Shown here: positions 33,820 to 44,189 of the stretch, in pieces
How the letters are laid out: each line of letters opens with the position of its first letter
Position numbering within the stretch: position 1 is the stretch's first letter
Assembly: GCF_003688595.1 (NCBI RefSeq)
Contig: NZ_RCWT01000011.1
Location: 558,001 to 622,000 of the forward strand
From: Sphingomonas sp. PP-F2F-G114-C0414
GTDB taxonomy: Bacteria; Pseudomonadota; Alphaproteobacteria; Sphingomonadales; Sphingomonadaceae
DNA: 64,000 nt
Direction: 5' to 3'
Translations under genes and position numbers: made by a program
Notes under the pieces: model-generated
Databases searched by the model: none
Told to the model about the DNA's origin: nothing
The model's input: the letters and a program-made list of their open reading frames with translations, nothing else

Positions 33820-34139
33820 GCGAGGATAATGCTCTGAAAAGGGTTACTTTTATGCAAACGTGGTCGCAGGCCGAACATATCTGCGTTTTGGCGATACTTC
33901 TCGGCAATCTTAGGACGTCACGATCGGAACGCGACATGAGGCTTGGGCTGTAGCTAGAGCTAACGCGGGAACGCTGGCACGCAAAAACTACCCAAAACTC
34001 AATGCGCTTGGTCAGCCAATTCGCACCTATTGCGAACGAGACGCAAGTGCATATGCCTTAAGGGTGGATTTGCAGCCCGCCCTGTGCTTTACGGCCAACC
34101 AATTCCCGAGTTTCCTAAAAATTGCGTGGAGCCTTCCCG
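33820..34139. promoter_or_regulatory. Divergent region between pilZ and sucC
   Basis: These 320 bases hold no credible gene. They must carry the leftward PilZ promoter and the sucC promoter. AT-richer patches occur near 33835-33900 and 34100-34125. No operator was recognised. Confidence 0.35.
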
Positions 34140-35342
<1,203 letters not shown>

Positions 35343-35380
35343 CCGCTGTCGACCTCGCATACTGATTCTGCGAAAAGAGG

Positions 35381-35411
35381 GGCTCGGACGGAAACGTCCG
35401 GGCCCTTTTTC
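35381..35411 (+). terminator. Rho-independent terminator of sucC
   Basis: An 11-bp stem (GGGCTCGGACG with CGTCCGGGCCC, one G-T pair), a GAAA tetraloop and a T5 run lie 38 bases after the sucC stop. Confidence 0.9.
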
Positions 35412-35588
35412 GTTGATGTCGGACACTGTTCGGCAGGTGGTCCGGTCGGCATCTCGTCGTGACGCTACGGCATCGTGATGTTTCCATACCGGACTTGCGA
35501 AAACGACGCGAAACCGCCATCTGTCCGGCCAACGCCGCCGGGTAACGCCGTCAGCGAACGAACTATATCCACCTTGGAAGGAACCCCG

Positions 35589-36335
35589 ATGAAGGTGCTG
35601 GTGCCGGTCAAGCGCGTGCTTGACTACAACGTGAAGCCTCGCGTGAAGGCGGACGGAACGGGCGTCGATCTGGCGAACGTCAAGATGAGCATGAACCCGT
35701 TCGACGAGATCGCGGTCGAAGAAGCGATCCGCCTCAAGGACAAGGGCGTCACCGAGATCGTCGTCGTCTCGATCGGTGAACAGAAATCGCAGGAAACGCT
35801 GCGGACCGCGCTCGCCATGGGTGCCGACCGCGCGATCCTCGTCGTCAGCGAAACCAAAGTCGAGCCGCTGGGCGTCGCCAAGATCCTCGCCAAGATCGTC
35901 GAGGAAGAAAAGCCTGACCTCGTGATCCTCGGCAAGCAGGCGATCGACGACGACAACAACCAGACCGGGCAGATGCTCGCCGGGCTCCTGAACTGGGGCC
36001 AGGGCACGTTCGCGTCGAAGGTCGAGATCGCCGACGGTTCGGTCAACGTGACTCGCGAAGTCGATGGCGGCGCCGAGACGGATACGCTCAAGCTGCCCGC
36101 GATCATCACCACCGATCTTCGCCTCAACGAACCGCGCTACGCGTCGCTGCCGAACATCATGAAGGCGAAGTCGAAGCCGATGGCGCAGAAGACGCCGGCC
36201 GATTTCGGCGTCGACGTGACGCCGCGCCTGACCACGCTGAAAGTGGTCGAGCCCGCCAAGCGCTCGGCCGGGATCAAGGTCGCCGATGTCGACGCGCTGG
36301 TCGGCAAGCTCAAGGAAATGGGAGTCGCCAAGTGA
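35589..36335 (+). CDS. etfB: Electron transfer flavoprotein beta subunit
   Basis: The 248-residue protein begins [20 protein letters not shown], as alphaproteobacterial EtfB does, and carries [20 protein letters not shown], the AMP-binding and dehydrogenase-contact region. With EtfA it passes electrons from acyl-CoA and other dehydrogenases to ETF-ubiquinone oxidoreductase. AAGGAA lies eight bases before the ATG at 35589, so the longer upstream frame is rejected. The stop overlaps the GTG start of etfA. Confidence 0.95.
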   Translation: MKVLVPVKRVLDYNVKPRVKADGTGVDLANVKMSMNPFDEIAVEEAIRLKDKGVTEIVVVSIGEQKSQETLRTALAMGADRAILVVSETKVEPLGVAKILAKIVEEEKPDLVILGKQAIDDDNNQTGQMLAGLLNWGQGTFASKVEIADGSVNVTREVDGGAETDTLKLPAIITTDLRLNEPRYASLPNIMKAKSKPMAQKTPADFGVDVTPRLTTLKVVEPAKRSAGIKVADVDALVGKLKEMGVAK

Positions 36336-37261
36336 AGACGCTCGTCTGGGTCGAACATGACGGTCAGGCCGTCAAGGATGCCACGCTGTCGGCGGTGACC
36401 GCCGCATCGCAGCTTGGCGAAGTCCATCTGCTGGTCGTCGGCCAGGGCGTCGACGGCGTCGCAGCCGAAGCCGCCAAGATCGCTGGCGTCGGCAAGGTGC
36501 ACGTCGCCGACGACGCGGCGTTCGCGCATGCGCTCGCCGAGAACGTCGCGCCGCTGATCGTCGAGCTGATGACCAGCCACGACGCATTCGTCGCGCCGTC
36601 GACCACGCACGGCAAGAACATCGCGCCGCGCGTCGCAGCCTTGCTCGACGTCATGCAGATCAGCGACATATTGTCGGTGGAGAGCGAGGACACGTTCACC
36701 CGGCCGATCTACGCAGGCAACGCGATCGCGACCGTCCAGTCGACCGACGCGAAGAAGGTCATCACGGTGCGCGGCACGGCATTCGCCAAGGCCGCGACCG
36801 AGGGTGGCTCGGGCGAGATCGAAGCGGTCGCATCGACCGGCGACAAGGGTCTTTCGACCTTCGCCGGCTCGGAGATCGCCAAGAACGAGCGTCCCGAGCT
36901 GACCAGCGCGAAGATCATCGTCTCGGGCGGCCGCGCACTCGCCTCGAGCGACCAGTTCCATGCGATGATCGATCCGCTGGCGGACAAGCTCGGCGCCGGC
37001 GTCGGTGCCTCGCGCGCCGCGGTCGATGCAGGCTACGCCCCGAACGACTATCAGGTTGGCCAGACCGGCAAGATCGTCGCCCCGGAAGTCTACGTCGCGG
37101 TCGGTATCTCGGGGGCTATCCAGCATCTCGCGGGGATGAAGGACTCGAAGGTCATCATCGCGATCAACAAGGACGAGGACGCGCCGATCTTCCAGGTCGC
37201 GGACATCGGCTTGGTCGGCGATCTGTTCAAGATCGTGCCGGAATTGACGGCGAAGCTGTAG
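36332..37261 (+). CDS. etfA: Electron transfer flavoprotein alpha subunit
   Basis: The 309-residue protein has the C-terminal FAD domain typical of Etf[41 protein letters not shown] and a closing [19 protein letters not shown]. It starts at a GTG that overlaps the etfB stop (GTGA), so synthesis of the two subunits is coupled. No terminator follows directly; two palindromic repeats of different families lie in the 435 bases after it. Confidence 0.95.
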   Translation: MKTLVWVEHDGQAVKDATLSAVTAASQLGEVHLLVVGQGVDGVAAEAAKIAGVGKVHVADDAAFAHALAENVAPLIVELMTSHDAFVAPSTTHGKNIAPRVAALLDVMQISDILSVESEDTFTRPIYAGNAIATVQSTDAKKVITVRGTAFAKAATEGGSGEIEAVASTGDKGLSTFAGSEIAKNERPELTSAKIIVSGGRALASSDQFHAMIDPLADKLGAGVGASRAAVDAGYAPNDYQVGQTGKIVAPEVYVAVGISGAIQHLAGMKDSKVIIAINKDEDAPIFQVADIGLVGDLFKIVPELTAKL

Positions 37262-37299
37262 GCGAACGCCGCTGCGCAAGGCGGAGCCTCGCGCAACAG

Positions 37300-37343
37300 C
37301 AAGCCCGGCCGGCGGCGCTTCAGCGCCGACCGACGACGCGGGA
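37300..37343. repeat. Intergenic palindromic repeat, family B copy 2
   Basis: AAGCCCGGCC, then hairpin GGCGGCGCTTCAGCGCCG, then ACCGACGACGCGG. It matches the copy at 33308 in order and flanks. It lies 38 bases after the etfA stop. Confidence 0.55.
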
Positions 37344-37482
37344 TTTACTCTCGCGGCGCGCGCCACGAACGGGCGGTGTGACTTAAGTCGCGCCGCCCGT
37401 TCTAGCATCTGCCGAACGCACAGGTCTGCCGACGCCGAACCGGTTTTGTTTCTAAACCGAGGTCTATTTCACCCGAAGTGAC

Positions 37483-37590
37483 CACCTCCCCGGCGCAGGC
37501 CGGGGCCCAATTGGGAAACGGCGGTAACGACCGACGGTCCTTCGTTACATCGACCTTTCCAATTGGACCCCGGCCTGCGCCGGGGAGGTG
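37483..37590. repeat. Intergenic palindromic repeat, family A copy 1
   Basis: A 108-base inverted repeat. The left arm has CACCTCCCCGGC, GCCGGGGCCCAATT; the right arm has AATTGGACCCCGGCC, GCCGGGGAGGTG. About 50 bases of unrelated spacer lie between. The same outer and inner blocks recur at 44059 and 49691. Between etfA and the TonB gene nothing else is seen apart from the family B copy. Confidence 0.75.
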
Positions 37591-37696
37591 CATCTATTGA
37601 AGCGGGATACCTACCGATTACGTTCGGAGTACCAAGATCGTTTTCGCGCTCTCACGCGCAGTTGCCGCCCACCGACCGCCTCCCCAATTACCCAGC

Positions 37697-38458
37697 ATGT
37701 ACGGCGTCCACTCGAACCCGCGCGACCGCCTGATATCTGCTGCGAGCGCCGCGCTACTTTGCGCCGTCATCGGCTACGCGCTTATCATCGGGCTCGGTGT
37801 CAGCATTCCTACCGCTATCCCCGACGCGCTGAAGACGTTCGCGGTTAGCCCGAAATCCCCTCCACCGCCGCGGCCCGAAAAGATCGTCCCCCGCCCCGCG
37901 AAAAGCCACCGTCCCGAAGGCGCGGCGTCCCCCGCGAACCTCCGCTCGAAGGCGACCGAACTCGTCGTCCCGAAGCCGATCGTCCCCCCGATCGTTCCAC
38001 CGCCCCCGGTTATCGCCACACTGAGACCAGGCCCCGGCAACGACGCCACGACGGGCGCCGCGCCCGTCCCCGGACCCGGCACGGGCGCAGGCGGCGAGGG
38101 GAACGGTACCGGCAGCGGGCGCTCGGGAAATGGCGACGGCGACGGTGGCGACGAGACTCCACCCCGTCTTTTGAAAGGTCGCTTCAAGAACAAGGACTTC
38201 CCCAACGCCGAGGCGGTGATCGGCGCGGGCGGGGTCGTCGGCGTGCGCTACACGGTCGAGACCGACGGCAGCGTCACGCACTGCATGGTCACGCGCTCCA
38301 GCGGAAACGGGGTGCTCGATGCGACCACCTGCCGCCTCATCGAACTGCGCTTCCGCTACCGCCCCTGGCTCGACGCCACCGGTTGGCCGGTCCGTTCCAC
38401 CGTCGTCCACAACCAGGAATGGGTGAACCAGCTCGACCCGCCAGCGCGCCGCCCCTGA
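37697..38458 (+). CDS. TonB-family energy-transducing protein
   Basis: The 253-residue protein has a short cytoplasmic N-tail, one membrane helix (about residues 12-38), a long Pro/Lys and then Gly-rich spacer (about 50-165), and a C-terminal TonB-like domain with GVRYTVETDGSVTHCMVTRS and DATTCRLIELRFRYRP. Such proteins link the proton-driven ExbBD motor to outer-membrane receptors. No exbB/exbD or receptor gene is adjacent. Two Cys in the C-domain may form a disulfide. No clear ribosome site precedes the ATG. Confidence 0.75.
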   Translation: MYGVHSNPRDRLISAASAALLCAVIGYALIIGLGVSIPTAIPDALKTFAVSPKSPPPPRPEKIVPRPAKSHRPEGAASPANLRSKATELVVPKPIVPPIVPPPPVIATLRPGPGNDATTGAAPVPGPGTGAGGEGNGTGSGRSGNGDGDGGDETPPRLLKGRFKNKDFPNAEAVIGAGGVVGVRYTVETDGSVTHCMVTRSSGNGVLDATTCRLIELRFRYRPWLDATGWPVRSTVVHNQEWVNQLDPPARRP

Positions 38459-38462
38459 CGAG

Positions 38463-39584
38463 CTAGCGTCCCAACCGCCCCCCGCTCAGTACCCGCGCCG
38501 CCGCGGGCCAGATCGTCAGCAGCATCCGCCCCAGGACGATCGTTGCGCCGAGCACCAGCAACGGCTGGACCAGCAGATAGGCCGGATACAGCCCCGCCCC
38601 CAGCGCGCCGGTCGCAAGCCCGATCACCGGCCCGAACAGCCACAGCAGCACCAGGTGATCGCAGAATGCGAGAAACCCGTAGCGCTCGATTCCGCGCAAC
38701 CGGTCCGCAACGTCGCTCCCCGCCAAGCCCCAGGCCAGCCGCCAGAACAGCACCGCGGAGGCCAGTCGAAACACAATATCGAATGCCGCCATCAGATGCG
38801 GATGTGCGTCGAAGAACGCGTTCCCGAGCAGCGCGGTCCACAGCCGCGGCGCGATCAGTACGACGAATGGCAGCGCGCATAGGGCGACAGGCCACCCCGC
38901 CACCCGCTCCGCCACGCCAAATCGCCGCGCGGCGATCCCAGCGGTAAAGAAGAGCAGTATCTGCGGTCGCAGCAACAACGGAACGTGAACCCCGGCCACG
39001 CTCCACACCACCACGATCAGCGCGACCACCGCCAGCCACGCGCTCGACGCGCGCACCAGAACCGGCGCGATTATCATGCAGACGAACAGGTCGCGCAGGA
39101 ACGGCATCTGCACGTTGATATCGTCGGCATGCACCATCGGAACGAGTTCGTTCAACGTCCATCCGATACTCGACGGCGTCGGCGCCTTCAGATCGCCGAA
39201 CGTCGCCGCCGCCCCGACCAACACCAGCGCGATTGCATTCCACAAGACCATCGGCAGCAGGATCGTGCGCGCCTTGCCACGCAGGAACGCGCCGTACGGT
39301 TGCCTCGTCGCGGTCGAGACGACCAGCCAGCCCGAAATCATCCCGAGCAACGGCACCGCGCTACGTCCGAACACTTCGCCGAGCAGCGTTCGCAGCACCG
39401 CCTGCCAGCTGAACGCCACCGCAGCCAGCTCTTCCGCGGTCCGCCCGGTCCAGGCGTGGACGTAGACGATCCCCAGGATCCCGATCAGCCGCGCGATCGC
39501 GATCGCAGTGGACAGGCGCGTGTCGTTGGTCCGGGCACTGCTTCCGGCGCGTATATCGATAGCTCTAGTGCTCAAGTCCGCCAC
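38463..39584 (-). CDS. Acyltransferase-3 family membrane protein
   Basis: The 373-residue polytopic protein has the family start pattern IARLIGILGIVYVHAWTG with the conserved His, a PLLGMISGWLVV helix and about ten helices in all. It probably acylates a cell-surface sugar. It lies 8 kb from the EPS locus among housekeeping genes, so its substrate may differ from that of the four-gene EPS set. A GTG at 39584 is the only available start before in-frame stops. It converges on the TonB gene with four bases between stops. Confidence 0.75.
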   Translation of the reverse strand: MADLSTRAIDIRAGSSARTNDTRLSTAIAIARLIGILGIVYVHAWTGRTAEELAAVAFSWQAVLRTLLGEVFGRSAVPLLGMISGWLVVSTATRQPYGAFLRGKARTILLPMVLWNAIALVLVGAAATFGDLKAPTPSSIGWTLNELVPMVHADDINVQMPFLRDLFVCMIIAPVLVRASSAWLAVVALIVVVWSVAGVHVPLLLRPQILLFFTAGIAARRFGVAERVAGWPVALCALPFVVLIAPRLWTALLGNAFFDAHPHLMAAFDIVFRLASAVLFWRLAWGLAGSDVADRLRGIERYGFLAFCDHLVLLWLFGPVIGLATGALGAGLYPAYLLVQPLLVLGATIVLGRMLLTIWPAAARVLSGGRLGR

Positions 39585-39670
39585 TTCGCTCTGGTTCGGC
39601 GCGGCGTACCCGGCTTGTCGCGCGCGAACACCTACTTCAGGATGAAATGGCCGTTACGGGGGACCAAGAG

Positions 39671-40912
39671 ATGATCGCCGCCTTCCTGCTCATCGCCGCG
39701 CAGGCGAGCCCGGCCGCGGTGCCGGACCCGCAGATCGCGCGGCGCGTCGCGCGCGTGCTGGAGCGCAGCCCGGTGATCGACGGGCATAACGATCTCGCGT
39801 GGGAGATCCGCGAGCTGCACGACGCGAAGGTCGAGGCGGTCGATCTTTCAGTGGACACCGCGCGGTTGCCGAACCCGTTGCAAACCGACATTCCCCGCCT
39901 GCGCGAAGGTCATGTCGGCGGCCAGTTCTGGTCGGTCTACATCCCCGCCGATGCGCCGCGCGCGGTCGAGATGACGCTGGAGGAGATCGACATCGTCCAC
40001 CGCTTCGTCGCGGCCAACCCGGCGACGTTCGAACTCGCCACCACCGCCGCGGACATCCGTCGGATCGAGAAGGCGGGGCGAATCGCTTCGCTGATCGGCG
40101 TCGAGGGCGGGCACCAGATTGATGGGCGGCTGTCGGTGCTGCGCCAATATCGCGCGCTCGGTGTGGCGTACATGACGCTGACGCACGGCAAGAGCCTGAA
40201 CTGGGCGGACAGCTCGACCGACGCACCACGTGCCAACGGGCTCAGCGATTTCGGACGGCAGGTGGTCGCGGAGATGAACCGGATCGGGATGATCGTCGAC
40301 GTCTCCCACGTCTCGGACGCGACGATGGCGGCTGCCTTGGCGGCGACCAAGGCGCCGGTGATAGCGTCGCACTCCAGCGCGCGGGCGATCGCGGATGCGC
40401 CGCGGAATATCCCCGACGACCTGCTGCGCGCGATCGGCGCGAACGGCGGCGTGGTGATGGTGAACTTCTACCCGTCGTTCCTGTCAGGCGAGTGGCGCGC
40501 CTGGGATCTCGCACGCTCGGCCTATGCGAAGTCGGCCGGCGTGCCCGCGAACGTCTACGGCGCGAAATCGCCTGCGCCTCTGGTGGCGTGGGACGCCGCG
40601 CATCCGGAGCCGCAGGTCACCGCCGCGACGGTCGCGGATCATGTTGAGCATATCGCGAAGATTGCCGGTCACGATCATGTCGGGATCGGCGGCGATTTCG
40701 ACGGGATCCAGGGGACCGGACCAATCGGCCTGAAGGGAGTCGACGGCTATCCGCTGCTGTTCGCCGAACTGGCGCGGCGGGGGTGGAGCGATGGCGACAT
40801 GGCCAAGTTGTCCGGCGGCAACGTCCTCCGCGTCATGGAGCGGGTCGAGGTCGTCGCGAAGAGCATGGCGGGTATGCGGCCGGTCGATGCGACGGACGTG
40901 GCGTCGCGGTAG
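39671..40912 (+). CDS. Membrane dipeptidase (peptidase family M19)
   Basis: The 413-residue product has a short signal-like start (MIAAFLLIAAQASPA) and the M19 zinc-site motifs VIDGHNDLAW, IGVEGGHQ, MIVDVSHVSD, IASHSSARAI and GIGGDFDG. The family is a renal-dipeptidase-like TIM barrel that cleaves dipeptides, often D-amino-acid containing, in the periplasm. An in-frame ATG at 39647 has a better AGGA site but would put acidic residues ahead of the signal; either start may be used. The gene diverges from the acyltransferase gene and is followed by a palindromic repeat. Confidence 0.85.
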   Translation: MIAAFLLIAAQASPAAVPDPQIARRVARVLERSPVIDGHNDLAWEIRELHDAKVEAVDLSVDTARLPNPLQTDIPRLREGHVGGQFWSVYIPADAPRAVEMTLEEIDIVHRFVAANPATFELATTAADIRRIEKAGRIASLIGVEGGHQIDGRLSVLRQYRALGVAYMTLTHGKSLNWADSSTDAPRANGLSDFGRQVVAEMNRIGMIVDVSHVSDATMAAALAATKAPVIASHSSARAIADAPRNIPDDLLRAIGANGGVVMVNFYPSFLSGEWRAWDLARSAYAKSAGVPANVYGAKSPAPLVAWDAAHPEPQVTAATVADHVEHIAKIAGHDHVGIGGDFDGIQGTGPIGLKGVDGYPLLFAELARRGWSDGDMAKLSGGNVLRVMERVEVVAKSMAGMRPVDATDVASR

Positions 40913-40937
40913 AGCAGGTTCCCGACACATACCCAAT

Positions 40938-41034
40938 CGTCATCCCCCCGCTGGCGGGGATCTATATCCTCAGCGCTTTGCGATTCCTTCCTGAAGCCAG
41001 CCAATATGGGTTCCCGCCTTCGCGGGAATGACGG
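40938..41034. repeat. Intergenic inverted repeat, variant family
   Basis: CGTCATCCCCCCGC and CGCGGGAATGACG form outer arms about 95 bases apart, with inner GGCGGGGAT and TTCCCGCC. The layout resembles the family A palindromes, but the sequence of the arms differs. It fills most of the space between the convergent dipeptidase and MFS genes. Confidence 0.55.
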
Positions 41035-41080
41035 TTACCTGGCTGTACTGCGAGCGAACACGAGGACAGTTTACCGCGCT

Positions 41081-42346
41081 TCAGGGATCCGGCATCCGTT
41101 GCGGCGCCGGCGGCTCGACCATCAGCGGCGGCACCGTCCGCAGCACCAGCCCGATCACCAGCGCGGCCACGCCGAGCAGCAGGCAGAACGCCGTCACTCC
41201 CGGCCAACCGGCGTGAGTCCAGGCGAACCCGCCGGCGGACCCCAGCACGCTCGACCCCATGTAATAGAAGAACAGGTAGAACGCCGCCGCCTGCCCGCGC
41301 GAGCCGCCGCCGCCTGCAACCTGTGCGCGGCGGCCAACCCAGGCGCTCGCGATCGAATGTGCGCCGAAAAAGCCGATCGTAACGACCGCGATCCCCGAGA
41401 TTACCAGCACCAGCGGCGTCATCGCGGTCAGCGTGACGCCGGCGATCAGCAGCACGACGGGTATCCAGAAGACCTTCCGCCGCCCGAGTTGTCCCGCCTG
41501 CGTCCCGAACTTTGCCGAACTGACGGACCCGAGAACATACAACAGGAATACTGCGCCGACCGCCGCCTGGCTGAGGCCGTAGGGCGGGCTCATCAACCGG
41601 AAGCCTGCATAGTTATAGATCGTGACGAACACGCCCATCAGCAGGAACGCCTCGAGGTACAGCAGCGGCATCGCGCGATCGGTGAACAGCGCTCCGGCAC
41701 TCCGCAGCAGCGCGCCCGACCGTCCGACGCTTGGCGTGAAATTGCGCGAGAGCGGCGCGAGCCGACGGAATGCCTCCGCCATTGCGAGGCCAGCGACGCC
41801 GACCGCGGCAAGCGCCCAACGCCAGCCTTCGAGATCGGCGACGACGCTCACGACCAGTCGCCCCGCCATCCCGCCGAGCGCACTGCCGGCGATATACAGC
41901 CCCATCGCCGCGCCGACCGAGCCCGAATCGACCTCCTCCGCGACATAGGCCATCGCGACCGCCGGCACGCCCGCGAGCGCGACGCCGGTCAAGAAGCGCA
42001 GCACGAGCAACCCACTCCAACCCGGCACGACCGCCGCCGCCAGCGTCAGCGCACCGGCTGCAAACATTGCCACGATCATCAGTGAGCGCCGGCCCACGCG
42101 ATCAGAGACGAACCCGGCGAACAATATGCCGATCGCCAAGGGCCCGGTCGCGAGCGACACCGCGAGCGACGCGCCCTCCGCGGTCAGTCCGAACTGTGCA
42201 GCGAACAGCGGCAGCAAGGGCTGTACCGAATACAGCAGCGAGAAGGTCGAGAACCCTGCAAACAGCATCGCCAGCGTCAGCCGACGATAGGCGGGCGTGC
42301 CCAAGGCAATTGGCACGTCAGAACCCATTGAGGAAGCTCGTGACAT
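41081..42346 (-). CDS. MFS transporter (YnfM/arabinose-efflux-like)
   Basis: The 421-residue protein has 12 predicted helices. GFVSDRVGRRSLMIVAMF carries the A-loop motif between helices 2 and 3, and YSVQPLLPLFAAQFG marks helix 1. It is a probable proton-driven drug or metabolite exporter; the substrate cannot be assigned. It overlaps the end of the upstream HDAC-like gene by 29 bases if ATG 42346 is used, or by 11 bases if ATG 42328 is used, so the two are co-transcribed. Confidence 0.85.
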   Translation of the reverse strand: MSRASSMGSDVPIALGTPAYRRLTLAMLFAGFSTFSLLYSVQPLLPLFAAQFGLTAEGASLAVSLATGPLAIGILFAGFVSDRVGRRSLMIVAMFAAGALTLAAAVVPGWSGLLVLRFLTGVALAGVPAVAMAYVAEEVDSGSVGAAMGLYIAGSALGGMAGRLVVSVVADLEGWRWALAAVGVAGLAMAEAFRRLAPLSRNFTPSVGRSGALLRSAGALFTDRAMPLLYLEAFLLMGVFVTIYNYAGFRLMSPPYGLSQAAVGAVFLLYVLGSVSSAKFGTQAGQLGRRKVFWIPVVLLIAGVTLTAMTPLVLVISGIAVVTIGFFGAHSIASAWVGRRAQVAGGGGSRGQAAAFYLFFYYMGSSVLGSAGGFAWTHAGWPGVTAFCLLLGVAALVIGLVLRTVPPLMVEPPAPQRMPDP

Positions 42347-43322
42347 TGTGGCCTAGCGCATCGACCGCGTATCCCCCTTCCATGACGATGACGGTAGGCC
42401 AGTTGCGTGCCGCAATATCGCGCGCGAGGACCGCGTAATCTGGCGTGGTCAACTTGAAGTGCGAGATCGGATCGCCCTCCCACGTGTCCGCGCCGAAGCT
42501 GACGACGAGCAGGCCGGGATCGAACGTGGCGATTGCGTCGAGCGCGGTCGTCTGCGCGGCCCGGAAGGCATCGATCTGCGTGCCGTGGGGAAGCGGGAGG
42601 TTTAGCGTAGTGCCGACTCCTTCGCCCTCTCCAGTCTCGTCGGCATGGCCCCAGTAGAAGGGGTAGTCGGTCTTGGGATCCGCGTGGACCGAGGCGTAGA
42701 ACACGTCGCCGCGAGCGTAGAAGATGTCCTGCGTGCCGTTGCCGTGGTGATAGTCGATGTCGAGGATCGCGACGCGCGCGACACCGGCATCGCGCGCGGC
42801 TTGCGCGGCGATCCCGGCGGTGTTGAGGTGGCAGTATCCGCCGCAATAGTCTGCGCCGGCATGGTGGCCGGGCGGCCGGCACAGCGCGAACGCGGCGCGG
42901 TCACCGTCGAGGACCGCGTGAGTCGCGGCGAGCGCGGACTGGGCGCTGCCGTAGGAGGCGGCCCAGGTCTCGGGCGTAATCGGCGTGGTCGCGTCGAAGC
43001 TGTGCGCGCCGATCAGCGCGTCGATCCGGGTGAGGTCGAGCGGACGGCGGCCGCGGATCGGGAAGGTGTAGGGGATCGCATCGCCTTCCCGCCCCGCCTC
43101 GCGCCACAGTCGCGCGGCGTCTTTCAGGAAGGTGAGATAGGTGGGCGAGTGCACCGCGAGGATCGGTCCTTCACCACGATCCTGCGGCGTCTCGACCGGA
43201 CCGATCGCGTGCAGGATCGCGTCGACGCGCGCGGGAGTCTCGGCATAGGCGGTGAACGCGCCGTTGTGGAGTTCGCGCGCGGGCGCATGGGTTCGCTGGG
43301 CGTCGTCGAAGAACAGCCGCAT
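42318..43322 (-). CDS. Histone-deacetylase-family amidohydrolase
   Basis: The 334-residue enzyme has the zinc and charge-relay motifs of the HDAC/AcuC/acetylpolyamine amidohydrolase family: ALCRPPGHHAG, ILDIDYHHGNGTQD and VSFGADTWEGDP. It should remove acetyl or related groups from small amines or proteins in the cytoplasm. AAGGAG lies six bases before the ATG at 43322, so the longer frame from 43403 is rejected. It overlaps the MFS gene downstream. Confidence 0.9.
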   Translation of the reverse strand: MRLFFDDAQRTHAPARELHNGAFTAYAETPARVDAILHAIGPVETPQDRGEGPILAVHSPTYLTFLKDAARLWREAGREGDAIPYTFPIRGRRPLDLTRIDALIGAHSFDATTPITPETWAASYGSAQSALAATHAVLDGDRAAFALCRPPGHHAGADYCGGYCHLNTAGIAAQAARDAGVARVAILDIDYHHGNGTQDIFYARGDVFYASVHADPKTDYPFYWGHADETGEGEGVGTTLNLPLPHGTQIDAFRAAQTTALDAIATFDPGLLVVSFGADTWEGDPISHFKLTTPDYAVLARDIAARNWPTVIVMEGGYAVDALGHNVTSFLNGF

Positions 43323-43413
43323 TGTTGCTCCTTGGTGCGCGGTCACGAGGGAAGAACCAACCGATCGCTTCCGGGGTCCTACGGGATCGCGCGCGCCCGG
43401 CAAATTCGAGGCC

Positions 43414-43971
43414 TCAGAACAGCGCCAGTTGCCGATCGTCGTCGCCGCTCAGCAGCCATCGCCCGAGTACGTCGTGTCGCGTTCGGCCGACATGGCTGTG
43501 GACCAGTACGAACGCATCCGCCGTCCAGCCGATCGGCGCGATGTCTTGCGTGAACGGCGCGCCGTCGCGGTAGCCGAGCGTCATGTGAGCACTCGAGCGA
43601 AAGCCAGCGCGGGCGCGTAGCCCCGCCGCCTCACGCGCTACGGCGATCCGCTGGTACAAGGCGGCGAAGGATGCGTTCTTGTGGCGCGGCCGTAGCGCGA
43701 TGGAGCGTTCGCTGCCGACCGCTGTGTCGAACTGGAGCGCGAACGGCGCTGCCTCGACCGCATCGCCGATCGTCTTCAGGTCTCGCTCCAGCGCGGTCGA
43801 CACGCGGTCTTGGTCGTCGAGGATGTCGATCGTGACGTGGAGATGCTCGGGGCGCAGCTTGTCGCCGTCGGTCTCGAACCACGACGCTGCGGCGGTGATC
43901 TGGCGCGCTAACGGGAGTGGCGGGCGGAGCGCGAAGAACAGGCGATGAAGGGCAAGCGGTCGATGAAACAT
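43414..43971 (-). CDS. 2'-5' RNA ligase/ThpR family phosphoesterase
   Basis: The 185-residue protein has the two-histidine HxTx motifs of the 2H phosphoesterases, HVTIDILDD and HMTLGYRDG, and the N-terminal RLFFALRPP strand. ThpR/LigT proteins hydrolyse RNA 2',3'-cyclic phosphates and can join 2'-5' ends in vitro. ATG 43971 (MFHRPLALHRLFFALRP) has GGAAA upstream; a start at 44022 would add 17 residues. It is a short cytoplasmic protein expressed alone, or loosely with the HDAC-like gene 91 bases later. Confidence 0.85.
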   Translation of the reverse strand: MFHRPLALHRLFFALRPPLPLARQITAAASWFETDGDKLRPEHLHVTIDILDDQDRVSTALERDLKTIGDAVEAAPFALQFDTAVGSERSIALRPRHKNASFAALYQRIAVAREAAGLRARAGFRSSAHMTLGYRDGAPFTQDIAPIGWTADAFVLVHSHVGRTRHDVLGRWLLSGDDDRQLALF

Positions 43972-44058
43972 GCCGGTTTCCGAATCGGGGGAGGCGGACT
44001 TGTTGCTAATATGTTCTACCAAATTCGTCTAGGTAGCGCGCGAAATCTATGAGCTTCA

Positions 44059-44170
44059 TGCACCACCCCGGCGAAGGCCGGGGCCCAATTGGAAAGGTCA
44101 CAGTAACGAAGCGTGGAGGGGAGTTAGCAACGTTCCCCAGTTGGGCCCCGGCCTCCGCCGGGGTGGTGCA
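44059..44170. repeat. Intergenic palindromic repeat, family A copy 2
   Basis: The arms TGCACCACCCCGGC, GGCCGGGGCCCAATT and AGTTGGGCCCCGGCC, GCCGGGGTGGTGCA are near-perfect mirrors around a 52-base spacer. It starts 19 bases beyond the lysyl-tRNA synthetase stop, on its 3' side, and may act as its terminator. Confidence 0.8.
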
Positions 44171-44189
44171 TCGTTGCTAGTTCGCCCTT

